64,000 bases of DNA. It comes from a virus. Below are positions 1 through 11,200 of the stretch, piece by piece (the first letter of the stretch is position 1; each line of letters begins with the position of its first letter). The translations under genes and the position numbers were made by a program. The notes beneath the pieces are model-generated. The model worked only from the letters and a program-made list of their open reading frames with translations. It was not told the DNA's origin and did not search any database. The stretch spans positions 124,001-188,000 of the IMG/VR virus record IMGVR_UViG_3300042319_002138; one strand, written 5' to 3'.

Positions 1-1
1 A

Positions 2-1234
2 ATAAATCTTGAAGGTACAAATTATAGTAATAACCCAACAATAGACCAGTTCATTGACCCAGATTTAAGATGGTATGAAATGGATTCGTTAGCTGAAGAT
101 AAAGTTTTTATTGAAGACACTAGTAGAACTACTGATAATGAAGCGGTTAAACCTGGTAAGTATGTTCACACAACAAGAAAATTTGTTAGAGAATTTACTG
201 ATAATAATTACTGTAAATTAACTTTTGGTAGTGGTGTTAGTACAGACGATGAACAATTACAAAACATATCTACAACTGGTATAAAAATAGGTGACTTTAT
301 AAATACTACAGCTTTAGGTGAAATAATTAAACCAAACACAACCTTATTTATTAGATATAGAGTTGGTGGTGGACCTAGTAGTAATATAGGACCTAATGCT
401 ATAAACGCAATTGGTAATGTTACTTTAAATGTAAATGGACCCAACACACCAACAAATCAATCGGTAATAAGGTCGTTAAGAGTTAATAACCCAATTCCAG
501 CAATAGGTGGAGCTGGGGTACCTTCAGTTGACCAAATAAGACAATATACAAAGTATAATTTTGCCTCACAAAATAGAGCGGTTACTATTAAAGATTATGA
601 AGCTATTTTAGCTAAAATACCTGGTAGATACGGCTCACCTTATAGACATAAAATAGCTGAGGAACAAAATAAAGTAATTATTTATACACTAGGTTTAGAT
701 GCTTCAGGTAAGTTAACAAACCAATCTACTAATACTCTAAAAGAAAATATAGCAACTTGGTTATCAGATTATAGAATGATAAATGATTACGTATTAGTTG
801 GTGATGGTAAAGTAGTTAACCTAGGATTTGAAATAGACTTATTTATAGATAAACAGATTAATCAATCAGAATTAATTAATAACGTTATTACTAGTGTTAA
901 AAATTATTTTGATGTTAAGAAGTGGGAAATGGGTGATAATATTTATATCGCTCAATTGGTTGAAAACATTAATAATGTTGGTGGTGTACTAAATGTTATT
1001 GATATAAGAGCTTACAATTTAATAAGTTCTCCTTATTCATTAAACCAAACATCACAAAATTTCATACCAGAATCTTTAGTAAATGGTGTTATACCATTTA
1101 ATAATGGTAAACTAATTGATTTAGGTTCTGATTACGCTTTATTTGGTGATATAGACTCTATGTTTGAAATTAAGTTCCCTGAAAGGGATATAAAAGTAAG
1201 GATTAAGAGAAGTTCGACTGTAACTGAAGGGTAA
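2..1234 (+). CDS. Baseplate wedge protein, T4 gp6-like (5' partial)
   Basis: The frame is open from base 2 with no start codon near the edge, so the gene begins outside the window; the first ATG at 80 is internal. The middle carries the segment SQNRAVTIKDYEAI followed by a conserved-looking C-terminal half (KVIIYTLGLDASG, then a region predicted alpha/beta), which is how baseplate J / T4 gp6 proteins read. In T4, gp6 builds the wedge ring of the contractile-tail baseplate. It heads a run of large tail genes in the same orientation, two bases before the next start. The family call is by recognition and fairly confident; the exact T4 counterpart is inferred. Confidence 0.8.
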   Translation: MNLEGTNYSNNPTIDQFIDPDLRWYEMDSLAEDKVFIEDTSRTTDNEAVKPGKYVHTTRKFVREFTDNNYCKLTFGSGVSTDDEQLQNISTTGIKIGDFINTTALGEIIKPNTTLFIRYRVGGGPSSNIGPNAINAIGNVTLNVNGPNTPTNQSVIRSLRVNNPIPAIGGAGVPSVDQIRQYTKYNFASQNRAVTIKDYEAILAKIPGRYGSPYRHKIAEEQNKVIIYTLGLDASGKLTNQSTNTLKENIATWLSDYRMINDYVLVGDGKVVNLGFEIDLFIDKQINQSELINNVITSVKNYFDVKKWEMGDNIYIAQLVENINNVGGVLNVIDIRAYNLISSPYSLNQTSQNFIPESLVNGVIPFNNGKLIDLGSDYALFGDIDSMFEIKFPERDIKVRIKRSSTVTEG

Positions 1235-1236
1235 CA

Positions 1237-3051
1237 ATGGAAAGAATTGAACAACTATTGGGTAGGGCTAGATATAAAATGGCCCCTGACACTAATTTTA
1301 ACTATAAATTAAATTTAGATAGCAGCCTTAGTCCGTTAAAAAATAATTTTAATAAAATTATTTCAATCCTTAGTGCAGACCAAGTTTTTCAAGATGAAAG
1401 AGACAATTCTACAAAATATAGAATTCTAGGTAGATTAAACATTATTACCGACAATTCAATTAATTACACAGCAACAACAGTTACAACAGGGGCTAACCCA
1501 CAAACTATTGGTATAACAAGACCAAACAATTCTGATTGGACCCCACTTTTTGGTTCTGGTAATGTAATAACTAATCAAAACCCACCTATACCAAATAATT
1601 GGGTTTTACAAATACTGTACCCTAGTAAAATTGATAAATACACTAAAGTAGGAGACAATCAGGCTTATAAAGGTATTACTATAAAAAATTTAATTTCTAC
1701 TGACCCTTCTGGCACTAAAGAACAAGTTTTATTGGAGACCCAACAAAAAAATAAATTGGTTGAGGGTGATTTTTGTTACATATACAGTAACACACATAAT
1801 AGTATTTATACTGGTTTTCATGATGTAGATTTTTTAGGTGTTAACGGACAGTATTCGGAAACAAAATTTAGGTTAACAACTAAATATATTGGTCCCGATA
1901 ATGAATTGATTTTAAAAAGAGTGATAAATGTTTCTGATAACGACATAAATTTTCTTAACACACAGAACATTATAAAAGTAGTATCTACAGATTTAAGTGG
2001 AACCTCTACTAATGCAAATTATACCAAAGTAACTACAGGTAACCTATCACCCAGCTTTTCAGCATTAACACATAATTTAAGGGTTTCTGATTACATAGAC
2101 ATAAGAACCGTAAATGGACCTTTTATACTCAATGGTTTATATAGGGTTGAAAAAATTATTGATAGATACAATTTTATTATTGATTTAAAAATAAGTAATA
2201 TACCTGGGTTAAATATTAATAATTTAAGTATACCATTTAGAAGAATGGATGGTATACCGTCAGATTATTATATAAGAAAATTTACTTTGTTAACAGGTAA
2301 TGATTACGAAGTTAATAAAGCAACTTCATTTGGTACTAACATTTACCCAAAAACTAAAATTAATAAATTAGCTATAGCTAACGATACTTGGTTATTTACC
2401 TTTATACAAGACATAAATACTAAGTTTATATACAGTCATAAAGACGGTGAATTAACCCAACTATACCTAGGTACAATAAAAAGAGCAGGAGCAAATAATT
2501 TTAATTGGTCAGATGTAACCGCTAATTGGGATTTTGAATATAGTTACGCAGATAGTTCTAACAAAATAGAAACAATATCACTTAATAACCCAAGCGGTAT
2601 AGGGACTATTGAAAAAAACATACCCAAAACTAGTGAGTATTTTGGTGACTTTGTTGAATATAATAGAGGGGATATTTTAGAAAGAACAGTTTCTAAAATA
2701 ATACATAGATTTGCTTTAAATACTAATAACACACCCGAAAAAGGTTATTATATAGACCCTTTCTCTAAATTAGACATTAGGAAATTTTCTAATATTATTG
2801 AATCAGCATATGTTGGACAAAACGTTGTTGGTATTCCTGGTGATTCAGAATTAAGACCTAATGGTTCTCTTGAATGGAGGGATATTCTAGAACCAGGTTA
2901 TATAGAAAATGGTGACAATGGCGTTAATTACCCATTTTTAAATGGTGCTAACTATATATATTTAAATAAATTTATATATGTTAGGAGACAAATACCAGAA
3001 ATAACAATTGAACCTTTAACGGTGAACCCTTCAGCAACAGTTAAGTGTTAA
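1237..3051 (+). CDS. Putative baseplate/tail structural protein
   Basis: A 604-residue protein, rich in Asn, Thr, Ile and beta-branched residues, with no transmembrane segment or known motif that I recognise. It starts two bases after the gp6-like gene and its TAA overlaps the next ATG (TAATG), so it is translationally coupled within the baseplate operon. Position directly after gp6 suggests a gp7/gp8-type wedge component, but that is inferred from order only. The N-terminus (MERIEQLLGRARYKMAP) looks helical and the rest mostly beta. Confidence 0.75.
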   Translation: MERIEQLLGRARYKMAPDTNFNYKLNLDSSLSPLKNNFNKIISILSADQVFQDERDNSTKYRILGRLNIITDNSINYTATTVTTGANPQTIGITRPNNSDWTPLFGSGNVITNQNPPIPNNWVLQILYPSKIDKYTKVGDNQAYKGITIKNLISTDPSGTKEQVLLETQQKNKLVEGDFCYIYSNTHNSIYTGFHDVDFLGVNGQYSETKFRLTTKYIGPDNELILKRVINVSDNDINFLNTQNIIKVVSTDLSGTSTNANYTKVTTGNLSPSFSALTHNLRVSDYIDIRTVNGPFILNGLYRVEKIIDRYNFIIDLKISNIPGLNINNLSIPFRRMDGIPSDYYIRKFTLLTGNDYEVNKATSFGTNIYPKTKINKLAIANDTWLFTFIQDINTKFIYSHKDGELTQLYLGTIKRAGANNFNWSDVTANWDFEYSYADSSNKIETISLNNPSGIGTIEKNIPKTSEYFGDFVEYNRGDILERTVSKIIHRFALNTNNTPEKGYYIDPFSKLDIRKFSNIIESAYVGQNVVGIPGDSELRPNGSLEWRDILEPGYIENGDNGVNYPFLNGANYIYLNKFIYVRRQIPEITIEPLTVNPSATVKC

Positions 3052-4037
3052 TGAGTACGTATAGATATAAAATAAGATTAAATTACCCCACAATAACAGG
3101 TGGAACAGTAGAACCGATGGTCAACGTAGTTACGGGTACACAACAGTTTACTGATTATTTAACTACTTATGCTATTAAACCTGGGCAATCTGGCAATCAA
3201 TTACAAATACCTAAAAATATCGGTAAAAATTATTTTACCAAAAGTTCTTTTAGTAATTTAAAAACAGCATTAATTGAAAATATTGGTGGATATTTTGATG
3301 TATCAGAGGGTGGTATTTTAATTTCTTCAGGTAATACAATAAACCCTGATTATAATTACAAAAATATTAACATACCTATAAATGTTAAATTTGAGGTTGT
3401 AGATTATTCTGATGATATCGATAATTTTATTGAAAGAGAAAAGAAAAAAGCCATAAACCCAATTATAGATGGAGAAAAAGTTAAATACATCCCTGAAAAT
3501 TATAATACTGTAACTATAAATTTTAGATTTTATAATAAGGATAGTGGTATGTATGATACCCCTAATTATATTACCGCTGGATTTGTACCACAAGATATTG
3601 GTGTTAAAAATAACTTTAAAAAAAGTTTTTTTAGGTTATATTTTTATGACAGTAATAATAATAAAAAACAAAATTTATTGTCATCAGAAGATATATCTGC
3701 TAATGGTAGTACAATGCCTTCGTTTAATTTAAATAAAATTTATTGGTTAATGTCCGACAACCCAATTACAGGTACGGGTAATAAAAAAATTTATATGGAG
3801 GCTAGATTTTTTAACGCTAAAACAGGTAGAGTCCATAGATTTTTTAATGTACCAATTTATATTGCGTCACCAATAACTGTAAGTGATTTAGCTAATAACC
3901 AAACTTGGAAAACAAGCCAAATCACTATTTTAAACCCTACTACTAATAACGGTAATCGTTGGTTTAGGGTAGAACCAGGTATTGGTGCAAACACACAAAA
4001 TACAATAACAATGACAGAATTTATATTAAGTACATAA
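3051..4037 (+). CDS. Putative baseplate/tail structural protein
   Basis: A 328-residue protein, Asn/Ile/Tyr-rich, without a motif I recognise. I chose ATG 3051, which overlaps the upstream TAA as TAATG; a GTG two codons earlier (3045) lies inside the preceding gene and is less likely. The stop again overlaps the next ATG (4037). Its place between two large tail genes suggests a baseplate or tail-fibre attachment role; this is inference. Confidence 0.75.
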   Translation: MSTYRYKIRLNYPTITGGTVEPMVNVVTGTQQFTDYLTTYAIKPGQSGNQLQIPKNIGKNYFTKSSFSNLKTALIENIGGYFDVSEGGILISSGNTINPDYNYKNINIPINVKFEVVDYSDDIDNFIEREKKKAINPIIDGEKVKYIPENYNTVTINFRFYNKDSGMYDTPNYITAGFVPQDIGVKNNFKKSFFRLYFYDSNNNKKQNLLSSEDISANGSTMPSFNLNKIYWLMSDNPITGTGNKKIYMEARFFNAKTGRVHRFFNVPIYIASPITVSDLANNQTWKTSQITILNPTTNNGNRWFRVEPGIGANTQNTITMTEFILST

Positions 4038-6940
4038 TGAGTTTTTATGATAGAAAGATACCTTATTATAAGTCATTTAAATTAATTGATAGTGATGGGG
4101 ATGGTATTAAAGATACCATTGTCTATCGACCTATTTCCGATTTTTATTATATACAATTTGGTTTAGAACAAGATATTAAAAATATTGGTCATTATATAAA
4201 AGGTGAAGGAAAACCTAAATTTGAATTAGTAGATTTTAGTAGTATATGGAATGAAGGTCTTGTAATATCTAATCCAGGTCATAACACGAGTAGTTCTGGT
4301 AACACCACTACTACGCCAACACCCATTTGTATTGACATAAGAGATTGGAGTGTTTTTAATCCTTGGCCACAAGGAGACACTTTACCAATATCTGAGGGTA
4401 ATTTAATTTGGTTAACAACCACAGACATAGACGCAGCAAATTTACAAGTTGGGCAACAGATAATTTTATCTGGTATGGATGTAACCCCAGTCAACCAAAC
4501 ATGTAAAGGTGAAACTAATTTAACAACCCTTAATTTAACAACTGATATTGTTGCAATATGGGGACCATATTTAGGTAGTTGGAGTATAGCTACTTCAATA
4601 TATTTTAACACACAGACAGGTGATTACACAAATGGTTTATGTACAGCCGCAGAAAATTACGGTGTTATAAGTGTCTTAGGTAGTGGTAAAGCTTGTGTTA
4701 CTACATCATCTAATGGTGGTGACACACTACAACCAGTAGAATTTTGTAATGACCCAAGTGCGAGTAATTATGATGTTTCATTAGTTGGTGTTAATGGATA
4801 CACACCATGTTTTGACAATACTTGTTGTACTTACAATAGTGTAGAAAATTATAAAAAATCGGCTAACAGTGGTTATGATGAATTAAATTGCTTAGCATTT
4901 TATACTGATTGGGGCCCTTGGAATGATAATCTTTTATTAAACGATACACAACAATTATTTATTAAAAAAACAGATTGTACCTTAACATTAAGGTTAATAA
5001 ATCAATTAGACGGTGAGAATAACTTTACTAAAGGTGGTTGGTATGGTGCTTCTGTAAAAATAGAAATCGATGAAGGTAATGGTTTTATGCCATTATTACC
5101 TGGAAATACTTTAATACAAAATTTAGATAACGATATATCTTTTAATCAAAGTAAGGAATCTTATACGTTAGATAATAAAGTTAGAATATGGAAAGCAAAA
5201 TCAACAACTACTATTCCTAAATATTATACAACAAAACCTTATAGGGATATTATTTTAAAACCAAATACTAATACAAAAGTTAAAATTACTTACATAAATT
5301 CTGATGAAAATATCAGTGAATACGAAAAATATGCTAAATATTTAAGACTACAACTAATAAAGGGTAGTACGTCATCACCCACACCTACACCACCTACACC
5401 AACAACAGACGTGAGTAGTTTTGTATGGTCACAAAATATATCAGAAATAAATACTTTTTTAGGGACACCGAGTAACAGACAAAATAATGGTGAAACTTTT
5501 CATTATATATCTAATGGTTCGGTAGAGGTTAAAGGTAAAACGTGGTCAGATTATTTAATGGGATATAAAAACCCTAGTAATATAGTTCCTTGGGCACCAT
5601 CAACAACAGGTATAGCTGTTGGTACATTTTATGCTAACCCTATAGTTACTGTTCTAAATGATTTTGGTGATTCAATTAATACTACAGTAATCGATAATAG
5701 TAGTAATAATAGTTTAAATTATTTTAGTAATCCTAATGAATTATTAAAAGAATTAACTTTTACCTGTTCAGTAAAAGAAAATTATGTTTCTTATTTTGAT
5801 AGAAACGGTGATGGGTTTATTGAATACAGTAAAAGTTATCCTAAAATAAATTCAGAAAATAGTAGTTCAGTAGATATTGGTTTATTTAGTAAAACTAGAT
5901 ACGATTCACCTTATATATTTTTAAAACCTGGAACTAAAGATAATACAGAATTTTTAAATGATAATCCATTAACAAAAACTACGGTACAACAAAGTGACGC
6001 ACCAGTTGGACCTAGTTCCCATGGTGGTTGGAAAAACTACGCTTATGTTGCCACAAATTTAATAAACACATTAAATAATAATCTTACATATTCTTTTACA
6101 AATGTCTCACCGACATGTCAATTAGGTGGATTTAATAATTTAAGTGAGATTGATATTAATTTAGTAGACCAGTCGAATAGTAATATATTTTTACAACAAC
6201 CTTATTTTACGTTAACAACATCAAATCCAACGAAAGAAGCTACTTTTGGTACTGGGACAACAGTACCACATTTATGGAATTATGGATTCAGTAATGCTAA
6301 AGGTGGTTGTTGTGCCAAATCTTATAGTAGTTCATTAGATATATCGACATCAGGACCTTATTTTAATAGTAAGTGCTCAAGTTGTCATGGACAAATGACA
6401 CCTAGGTCAGCACAAACGGTTTTAGATAGAGGAACTAAAATAGCTATGCAAACAACAGACAGTGATGTTTATTACGGACCTTTTTATGACCCACAAAACC
6501 CAACCTATAATGGGTATGGATTAGCATTCTCTAAAGCAAATAAATTTTGTCGTGATGTAAAAAACAAAAATGGTGTTTTAGTAGATACATCTGAAATAGG
6601 TGTTAGTACAGACGCTTTATATGTTGGTGGTATATTACATGGTGGGGCTGTACAATATAAACCTAACACTGATTTCACTAATAATTATGGGGTTACGGAA
6701 GCAATACAACTAGGGTTTGATGAAATTGGGGTTACAGAAGCTAACAGTACTTGTTTAAGCGGCACCAAAATACCCCTTAAATGTAGGAGAGTTGTTAATG
6801 ACCCTAACTGTCCCAACAACAATTGTATGAAATGTCTTTTTTGTTTTAAATGTAATTCAGAAGATAAACAACCTGGCATATTTACAGGTAATAACGGGGA
6901 CTCAAATGGACCTAGTGATGGAATAACTTATTTAGGATGA
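4037..6940 (+). CDS. Large cysteine-containing tail/fibre protein
   Basis: A 967-residue protein. Near the N-terminus it has a calcium-loop-like acidic stretch (DSDGDGIKD, about residues 14-22) and a second similar stretch DRNGDGF about residue 590. Around residues 235-268 it carries C-N-D-P-S-A-S-N-Y-D followed by clustered cysteines, matching the C-x-D-P-x-A-x-N-Y-D modules of secreted Bacteroidota proteins. A Pro/Thr linker lies near 448-458, and the last 60 residues are Cys-rich (pairs CMKC and CFKC), perhaps disulphide- or metal-stabilised. It is coupled at both ends by overlapping start/stop codons. Likely a host-contacting tail component; the exact role is not known. Confidence 0.75.
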   Translation: MSFYDRKIPYYKSFKLIDSDGDGIKDTIVYRPISDFYYIQFGLEQDIKNIGHYIKGEGKPKFELVDFSSIWNEGLVISNPGHNTSSSGNTTTTPTPICIDIRDWSVFNPWPQGDTLPISEGNLIWLTTTDIDAANLQVGQQIILSGMDVTPVNQTCKGETNLTTLNLTTDIVAIWGPYLGSWSIATSIYFNTQTGDYTNGLCTAAENYGVISVLGSGKACVTTSSNGGDTLQPVEFCNDPSASNYDVSLVGVNGYTPCFDNTCCTYNSVENYKKSANSGYDELNCLAFYTDWGPWNDNLLLNDTQQLFIKKTDCTLTLRLINQLDGENNFTKGGWYGASVKIEIDEGNGFMPLLPGNTLIQNLDNDISFNQSKESYTLDNKVRIWKAKSTTTIPKYYTTKPYRDIILKPNTNTKVKITYINSDENISEYEKYAKYLRLQLIKGSTSSPTPTPPTPTTDVSSFVWSQNISEINTFLGTPSNRQNNGETFHYISNGSVEVKGKTWSDYLMGYKNPSNIVPWAPSTTGIAVGTFYANPIVTVLNDFGDSINTTVIDNSSNNSLNYFSNPNELLKELTFTCSVKENYVSYFDRNGDGFIEYSKSYPKINSENSSSVDIGLFSKTRYDSPYIFLKPGTKDNTEFLNDNPLTKTTVQQSDAPVGPSSHGGWKNYAYVATNLINTLNNNLTYSFTNVSPTCQLGGFNNLSEIDINLVDQSNSNIFLQQPYFTLTTSNPTKEATFGTGTTVPHLWNYGFSNAKGGCCAKSYSSSLDISTSGPYFNSKCSSCHGQMTPRSAQTVLDRGTKIAMQTTDSDVYYGPFYDPQNPTYNGYGLAFSKANKFCRDVKNKNGVLVDTSEIGVSTDALYVGGILHGGAVQYKPNTDFTNNYGVTEAIQLGFDEIGVTEANSTCLSGTKIPLKCRRVVNDPNCPNNNCMKCLFCFKCNSEDKQPGIFTGNNGDSNGPSDGITYLG

Positions 6941-7377
6941 TAATAACAGGATTTACAGACTCAAAATTAAATTTAGTTAAGACATACGACGATAATAATC
7001 CATATCAAGTAGGGATTAATGGAGTTACAGAAGTTGTTACTGAGGGTGATAGTTTATCTTATGTAGAATATACCATAAATGGTATCAACTACAAGACTTC
7101 AGTATTAAAACCTTTATTTGAAGATTCTGACCTTTTCTTTAAAACCCAAACAGTTTATTTTTTTGAAGCTAATGGTTTAACGCAACAAAACATTAATGTT
7201 GTAAAAAGAGAAGCAGAAATGGGTATAGCTTTTCCACCTAAAATTAAAACAGAGATATTTATTGAAAGACAGTCAATATCTGTTTTTGAAAGACATCTTA
7301 GAATGGAAGAAATAGAAACAATTGAACAATTAACTGATTATAAAAATGGGTATTACAATATTTTTAATATAGAATAA
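6937..7377 (+). CDS. Small tail-region protein
   Basis: A 146-residue protein that starts by ATGA overlap with the preceding stop. It has a beta-rich N-terminal half and a helix-prone C-terminal end (FERHLRMEEIETIEQL). I recognise no family. It sits between large structural genes and is probably a baseplate component (inference from context). Confidence 0.7.
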   Translation: MIITGFTDSKLNLVKTYDDNNPYQVGINGVTEVVTEGDSLSYVEYTINGINYKTSVLKPLFEDSDLFFKTQTVYFFEANGLTQQNINVVKREAEMGIAFPPKIKTEIFIERQSISVFERHLRMEEIETIEQLTDYKNGYYNIFNIE

Positions 7378-7378
7378 C

Positions 7379-8281
7379 ATGGCTACAGGCAACTATGGAA
7401 CGGTAAGACCGGCTAACGTATCAGCAGATGATATAGATATTTTTTATACCTATTCACCTAGTAGAGACGTACCGCCATCTGTACCTGTAAGAGTTTTAGA
7501 CGCAAACTCTTTTTTAACACAATTTAATAACCCATTAAATATTAATGGGGTACAACCATTATTGAGTGGTTTATATAATTTAAATCTACCTTCGAATTTA
7601 TTTTCGTCAAAGGGATTTTATACAATAATGATAAGACCAAAACAATATTACGTTACAATAGCGGATTGTGGTGTTTTATCAGCTTACCCCGACATTAAAG
7701 GTTTAGTATTTGATACTAATAGTTTACCACCTGTTTTGGGTCAAAATGACTCTATGGTTGGGTATCGAATTGAATATATTGATAACACAAATCAAATCAT
7801 ACCTAATTTATATAGAATAGTTACTTCAGCTAATTTAACTGAAGCAGTAAATCAAAATTTATCTAATACATCACAAAAAGCTATTAGATATAGATTTAAT
7901 GACAACTCAAATTTATTGTTTTGTACATTAACACCGTCTTCACCTTCAGTGGTTACACCAAATAAAATACCTTTTATTGGTTCACCTGGTCAGGCTGTTG
8001 TTATTACAAATACCTTTTTTAATCCCGTAACAATTGAATTAGAAATGGTTGAATATGATGTTGAGACTCTTGCTTATGGTTTGTTTGGGAATCAAAGTAA
8101 AAGTATTGTTGATGGTAAATATACTATCTACGACTTTGAAAATAGAATTTACAAACAATACAATCTTTATGAGGTACAAGATACATTTAATAGTGAACCA
8201 CTTTATGAAATTAGAGAAGAAGTTAATGAGATTGATGACACAAAAGATTTTGACACGATAACTAATATAGGAAATATTTAA
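7379..8281 (+). CDS. Putative tail structural protein
   Basis: A 300-residue protein beginning one base after the upstream stop. It is beta-rich and Asn/Pro-rich, with an acidic C-terminal end (EEVNEIDDTKDFD). No recognised domain. Its size and position between baseplate genes suggest a structural protein. Confidence 0.7.
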   Translation: MATGNYGTVRPANVSADDIDIFYTYSPSRDVPPSVPVRVLDANSFLTQFNNPLNINGVQPLLSGLYNLNLPSNLFSSKGFYTIMIRPKQYYVTIADCGVLSAYPDIKGLVFDTNSLPPVLGQNDSMVGYRIEYIDNTNQIIPNLYRIVTSANLTEAVNQNLSNTSQKAIRYRFNDNSNLLFCTLTPSSPSVVTPNKIPFIGSPGQAVVITNTFFNPVTIELEMVEYDVETLAYGLFGNQSKSIVDGKYTIYDFENRIYKQYNLYEVQDTFNSEPLYEIREEVNEIDDTKDFDTITNIGNI

Positions 8282-8288
8282 AAATTAA

Positions 8289-11200
8289 ATGTCTAAAAAA
8301 GTAGTACCTGGTTCAATAACGGAACCATATAAAAAAGGGCAAGGTGACTTTTCACCAAACCTAGTAGGACAACAATTTACTAATGGTGTAACACTTTTTA
8401 CATTAGGCAATTTTGCTATTACAACAAATGCTTCAGCTAGTTTAAGTAAGGTTTATAACACCGGTAGTTTTTCTGACGCATATACTTTAAATGATTTAAA
8501 TCTAACTATAGATGAATCACAAGTTCTTTCAAACGAGAGTTTAAAAATATCACTAAACATAGACCCTAATAGATTAGAAGGTTATGTTTATTTTGGTAGT
8601 TTTTTCCAATTCATTAAAAGTAATATCGAACAAATTTTATTAAAATGGAAAGGTTCTTTATACGTCGATAATTTAATAGACGATGACCCAGAAAGAATAC
8701 CAAGAAATACTGTATTAAACTATAACTATGATAGTATATCAGGAACCTCTACATTCAAAATACCCGTATCATTAATAAAAAATAAATTTGGTTTAGTCTT
8801 TGCACAAAACCCATTATTTAATATTAATAATTACGGTGATATATCCGACTTAAATAATAGCTTTTTGGATTACCAAGTCACAAATATATTTGGTGATTTT
8901 TATGTTTTAGGTTTTACTGGTAGTACAAGTTTAGATAATTACGTTTATCTACAAGTTAATGGTAATCCATGGCCTAATTTAAATGGTGTTGGTTTTGGTA
9001 GTTTTGTCTACCACGTTAGACCTAAAGAGGAATTAATAAACAAATATTTCTTCAGCCGTTTAAATGAATTTGAGTCTAACATGTTAAATAGACTTATAAC
9101 CCCACAATATACAATAGCTGTTAATTTACCTATAAGAACTGAATCAGGTACACTATTCAGTAGTAATAGAAGATTAACTTGGCCAACAAGTGATGGTTAT
9201 AATCTTGATAATGGTTCAACTGAATTCACAAACTACCTTAATGATTGGATTGATATAGGAATTCAAATGGATGCAAATAAAACAGACCTTATTGCTAGAA
9301 GATTTGTTTCCGATTCAATCATAGAGTTTGATACTGAAGGTGATAACACAGACGTTTATGGTAGAAAAGTTAACAAACTTTTAAGAATTTACGGTAGAGA
9401 ATTTGATGAGGTTAAAAAATATATTGATGGGATATCCATTTCAAGAATAGTAACATACGATAAAAAAGATAATACCGCAGATGAATTAGTTAAAGTTTTA
9501 GCATCTGAATTAGGGTTAGATGTGTTATTAAGTTTCTTTGACAATAATCTATTTAATAATACTTTACCTGGTAATTCTGGTGAAGAAGGTTATGGTAATC
9601 CATATAATGTACCTTTTTCAGGGTACTCAAGAAACCTTTCACCTAAAGAAATGGATTTTGAATTATGGAGAAGATTAGTTATAAACGCATGGTGGCTATT
9701 TAAATCTAAAGGCCATAGAAAAGTATTGGAATTTTTCTTAAACCTTTTTGGAATCCAAAAGTGTGTGGTTAGTCTTGACGAATATCTTTATATAGCTAAA
9801 GATAAATTGAATGCTGATAAGGTATATACTTTATTAGCCGAATATTTTGACCAACCGGTAGACGATTTTATATCTAGTTTAACCGCTGGTGAAATATCAT
9901 ACCCGATAGACCAATACGGATTTCCAAAAGTACCAGCAGACGGTGATGCTTTTTATTATCAGATGAATGGTTTTTGGTATAATGGTGGTAATTTATCCGA
10001 AATTGGTAATAACCCACATATTGGGCCTTACGATTACGGTAAAATGTATTTGGATAGGTTTAGGTGTTTCGTTGAAGATTTTCAAGGGACTACAACAGGA
10101 ACTACAACATTTATTACTTTAGATAATTTATTTAAAGATTTTAATAATGGTGACATAGAAGACGGGGTTTCAAATTACGGTGGGGATTACGCACAAATAC
10201 TAAACGACAATAATCAAATATCATCTAATGCTACTGTAGTTATGGCAGGTGGTGTTGGTGATGTTACGTATGGTCATAGTGGAGCTTCATTAAGAATAAC
10301 ATTTAGTTATGGTGGGTCTAATTGTGAATTAACTTGTCCTACAGATTTAATATATTACGATAATGGGATTATATTTGCCAACGATTTAACTCCAGTAGCT
10401 GTTGATTTAACAAATATCTATAGTTTACTAAATACAAACCAACAAGATTTAATAGTTGCCTCACAAATAACTGAACAATGTTGTTCTAATATAGGTGGTT
10501 ATTATTTACCTAGTAGTGTGTCAACAATAACTACTATATGTCCCACAGAAGGACAAATTTCTATTTTACCTAGTGGTTTAGTCTTTGGAGTAGAAAACGA
10601 AACTTGTTGTACTAATATTGTTGTGGGTACTGATGTTTATTGGGATGGGACTAGATGTATATTAGCGGACATAAATTCTAACACAGTTGTAGATGTATTT
10701 ACTGCTGATGAATTATTTTACGACCCAATAATCCAAACAAACAATACTAATTTTGTTTGTTATTGGTGCCCACCAACAAATGTTTATTGTGGTACAGAAT
10801 ACTATGATTTATTAATAAATTCAAATAAACAATTAAAAGTTCCAAGTGGTACAAACGGTAACGGTGGGGGTGGAGGTCCGATTAATTTTGGTTGTACTCT
10901 TGGTGTTGGAACCACTTATAACGATACTGATGGGTTTAGTTATATCATTAGTAGTTCTAGTGAACCTGCTCCGTCAGGATACCAAATGTGCGCTAGCTTT
11001 TACACAAGTCAATGGACACCGATACTTGGTACAAGTCCTTTATTATATGAAAAGGGATGTTGTAGAGGATATAGAAATAATAATAATACAGGTGGTGGAG
11101 CTACTGGTGGAGCTATTGGTGAAGTACAATTAGGTCCAGCTAGTTTAGTGTATTGTCCTAATATTTCAGACATTATAATTAATAATAACATTGTTTATTA

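Noticed and set aside
208-447. Minus-strand ORFs opposite the tail genes
   Set aside because: These and similar antisense frames have low-complexity hydrophobic composition and lie fully inside clear genes; they are shadows.
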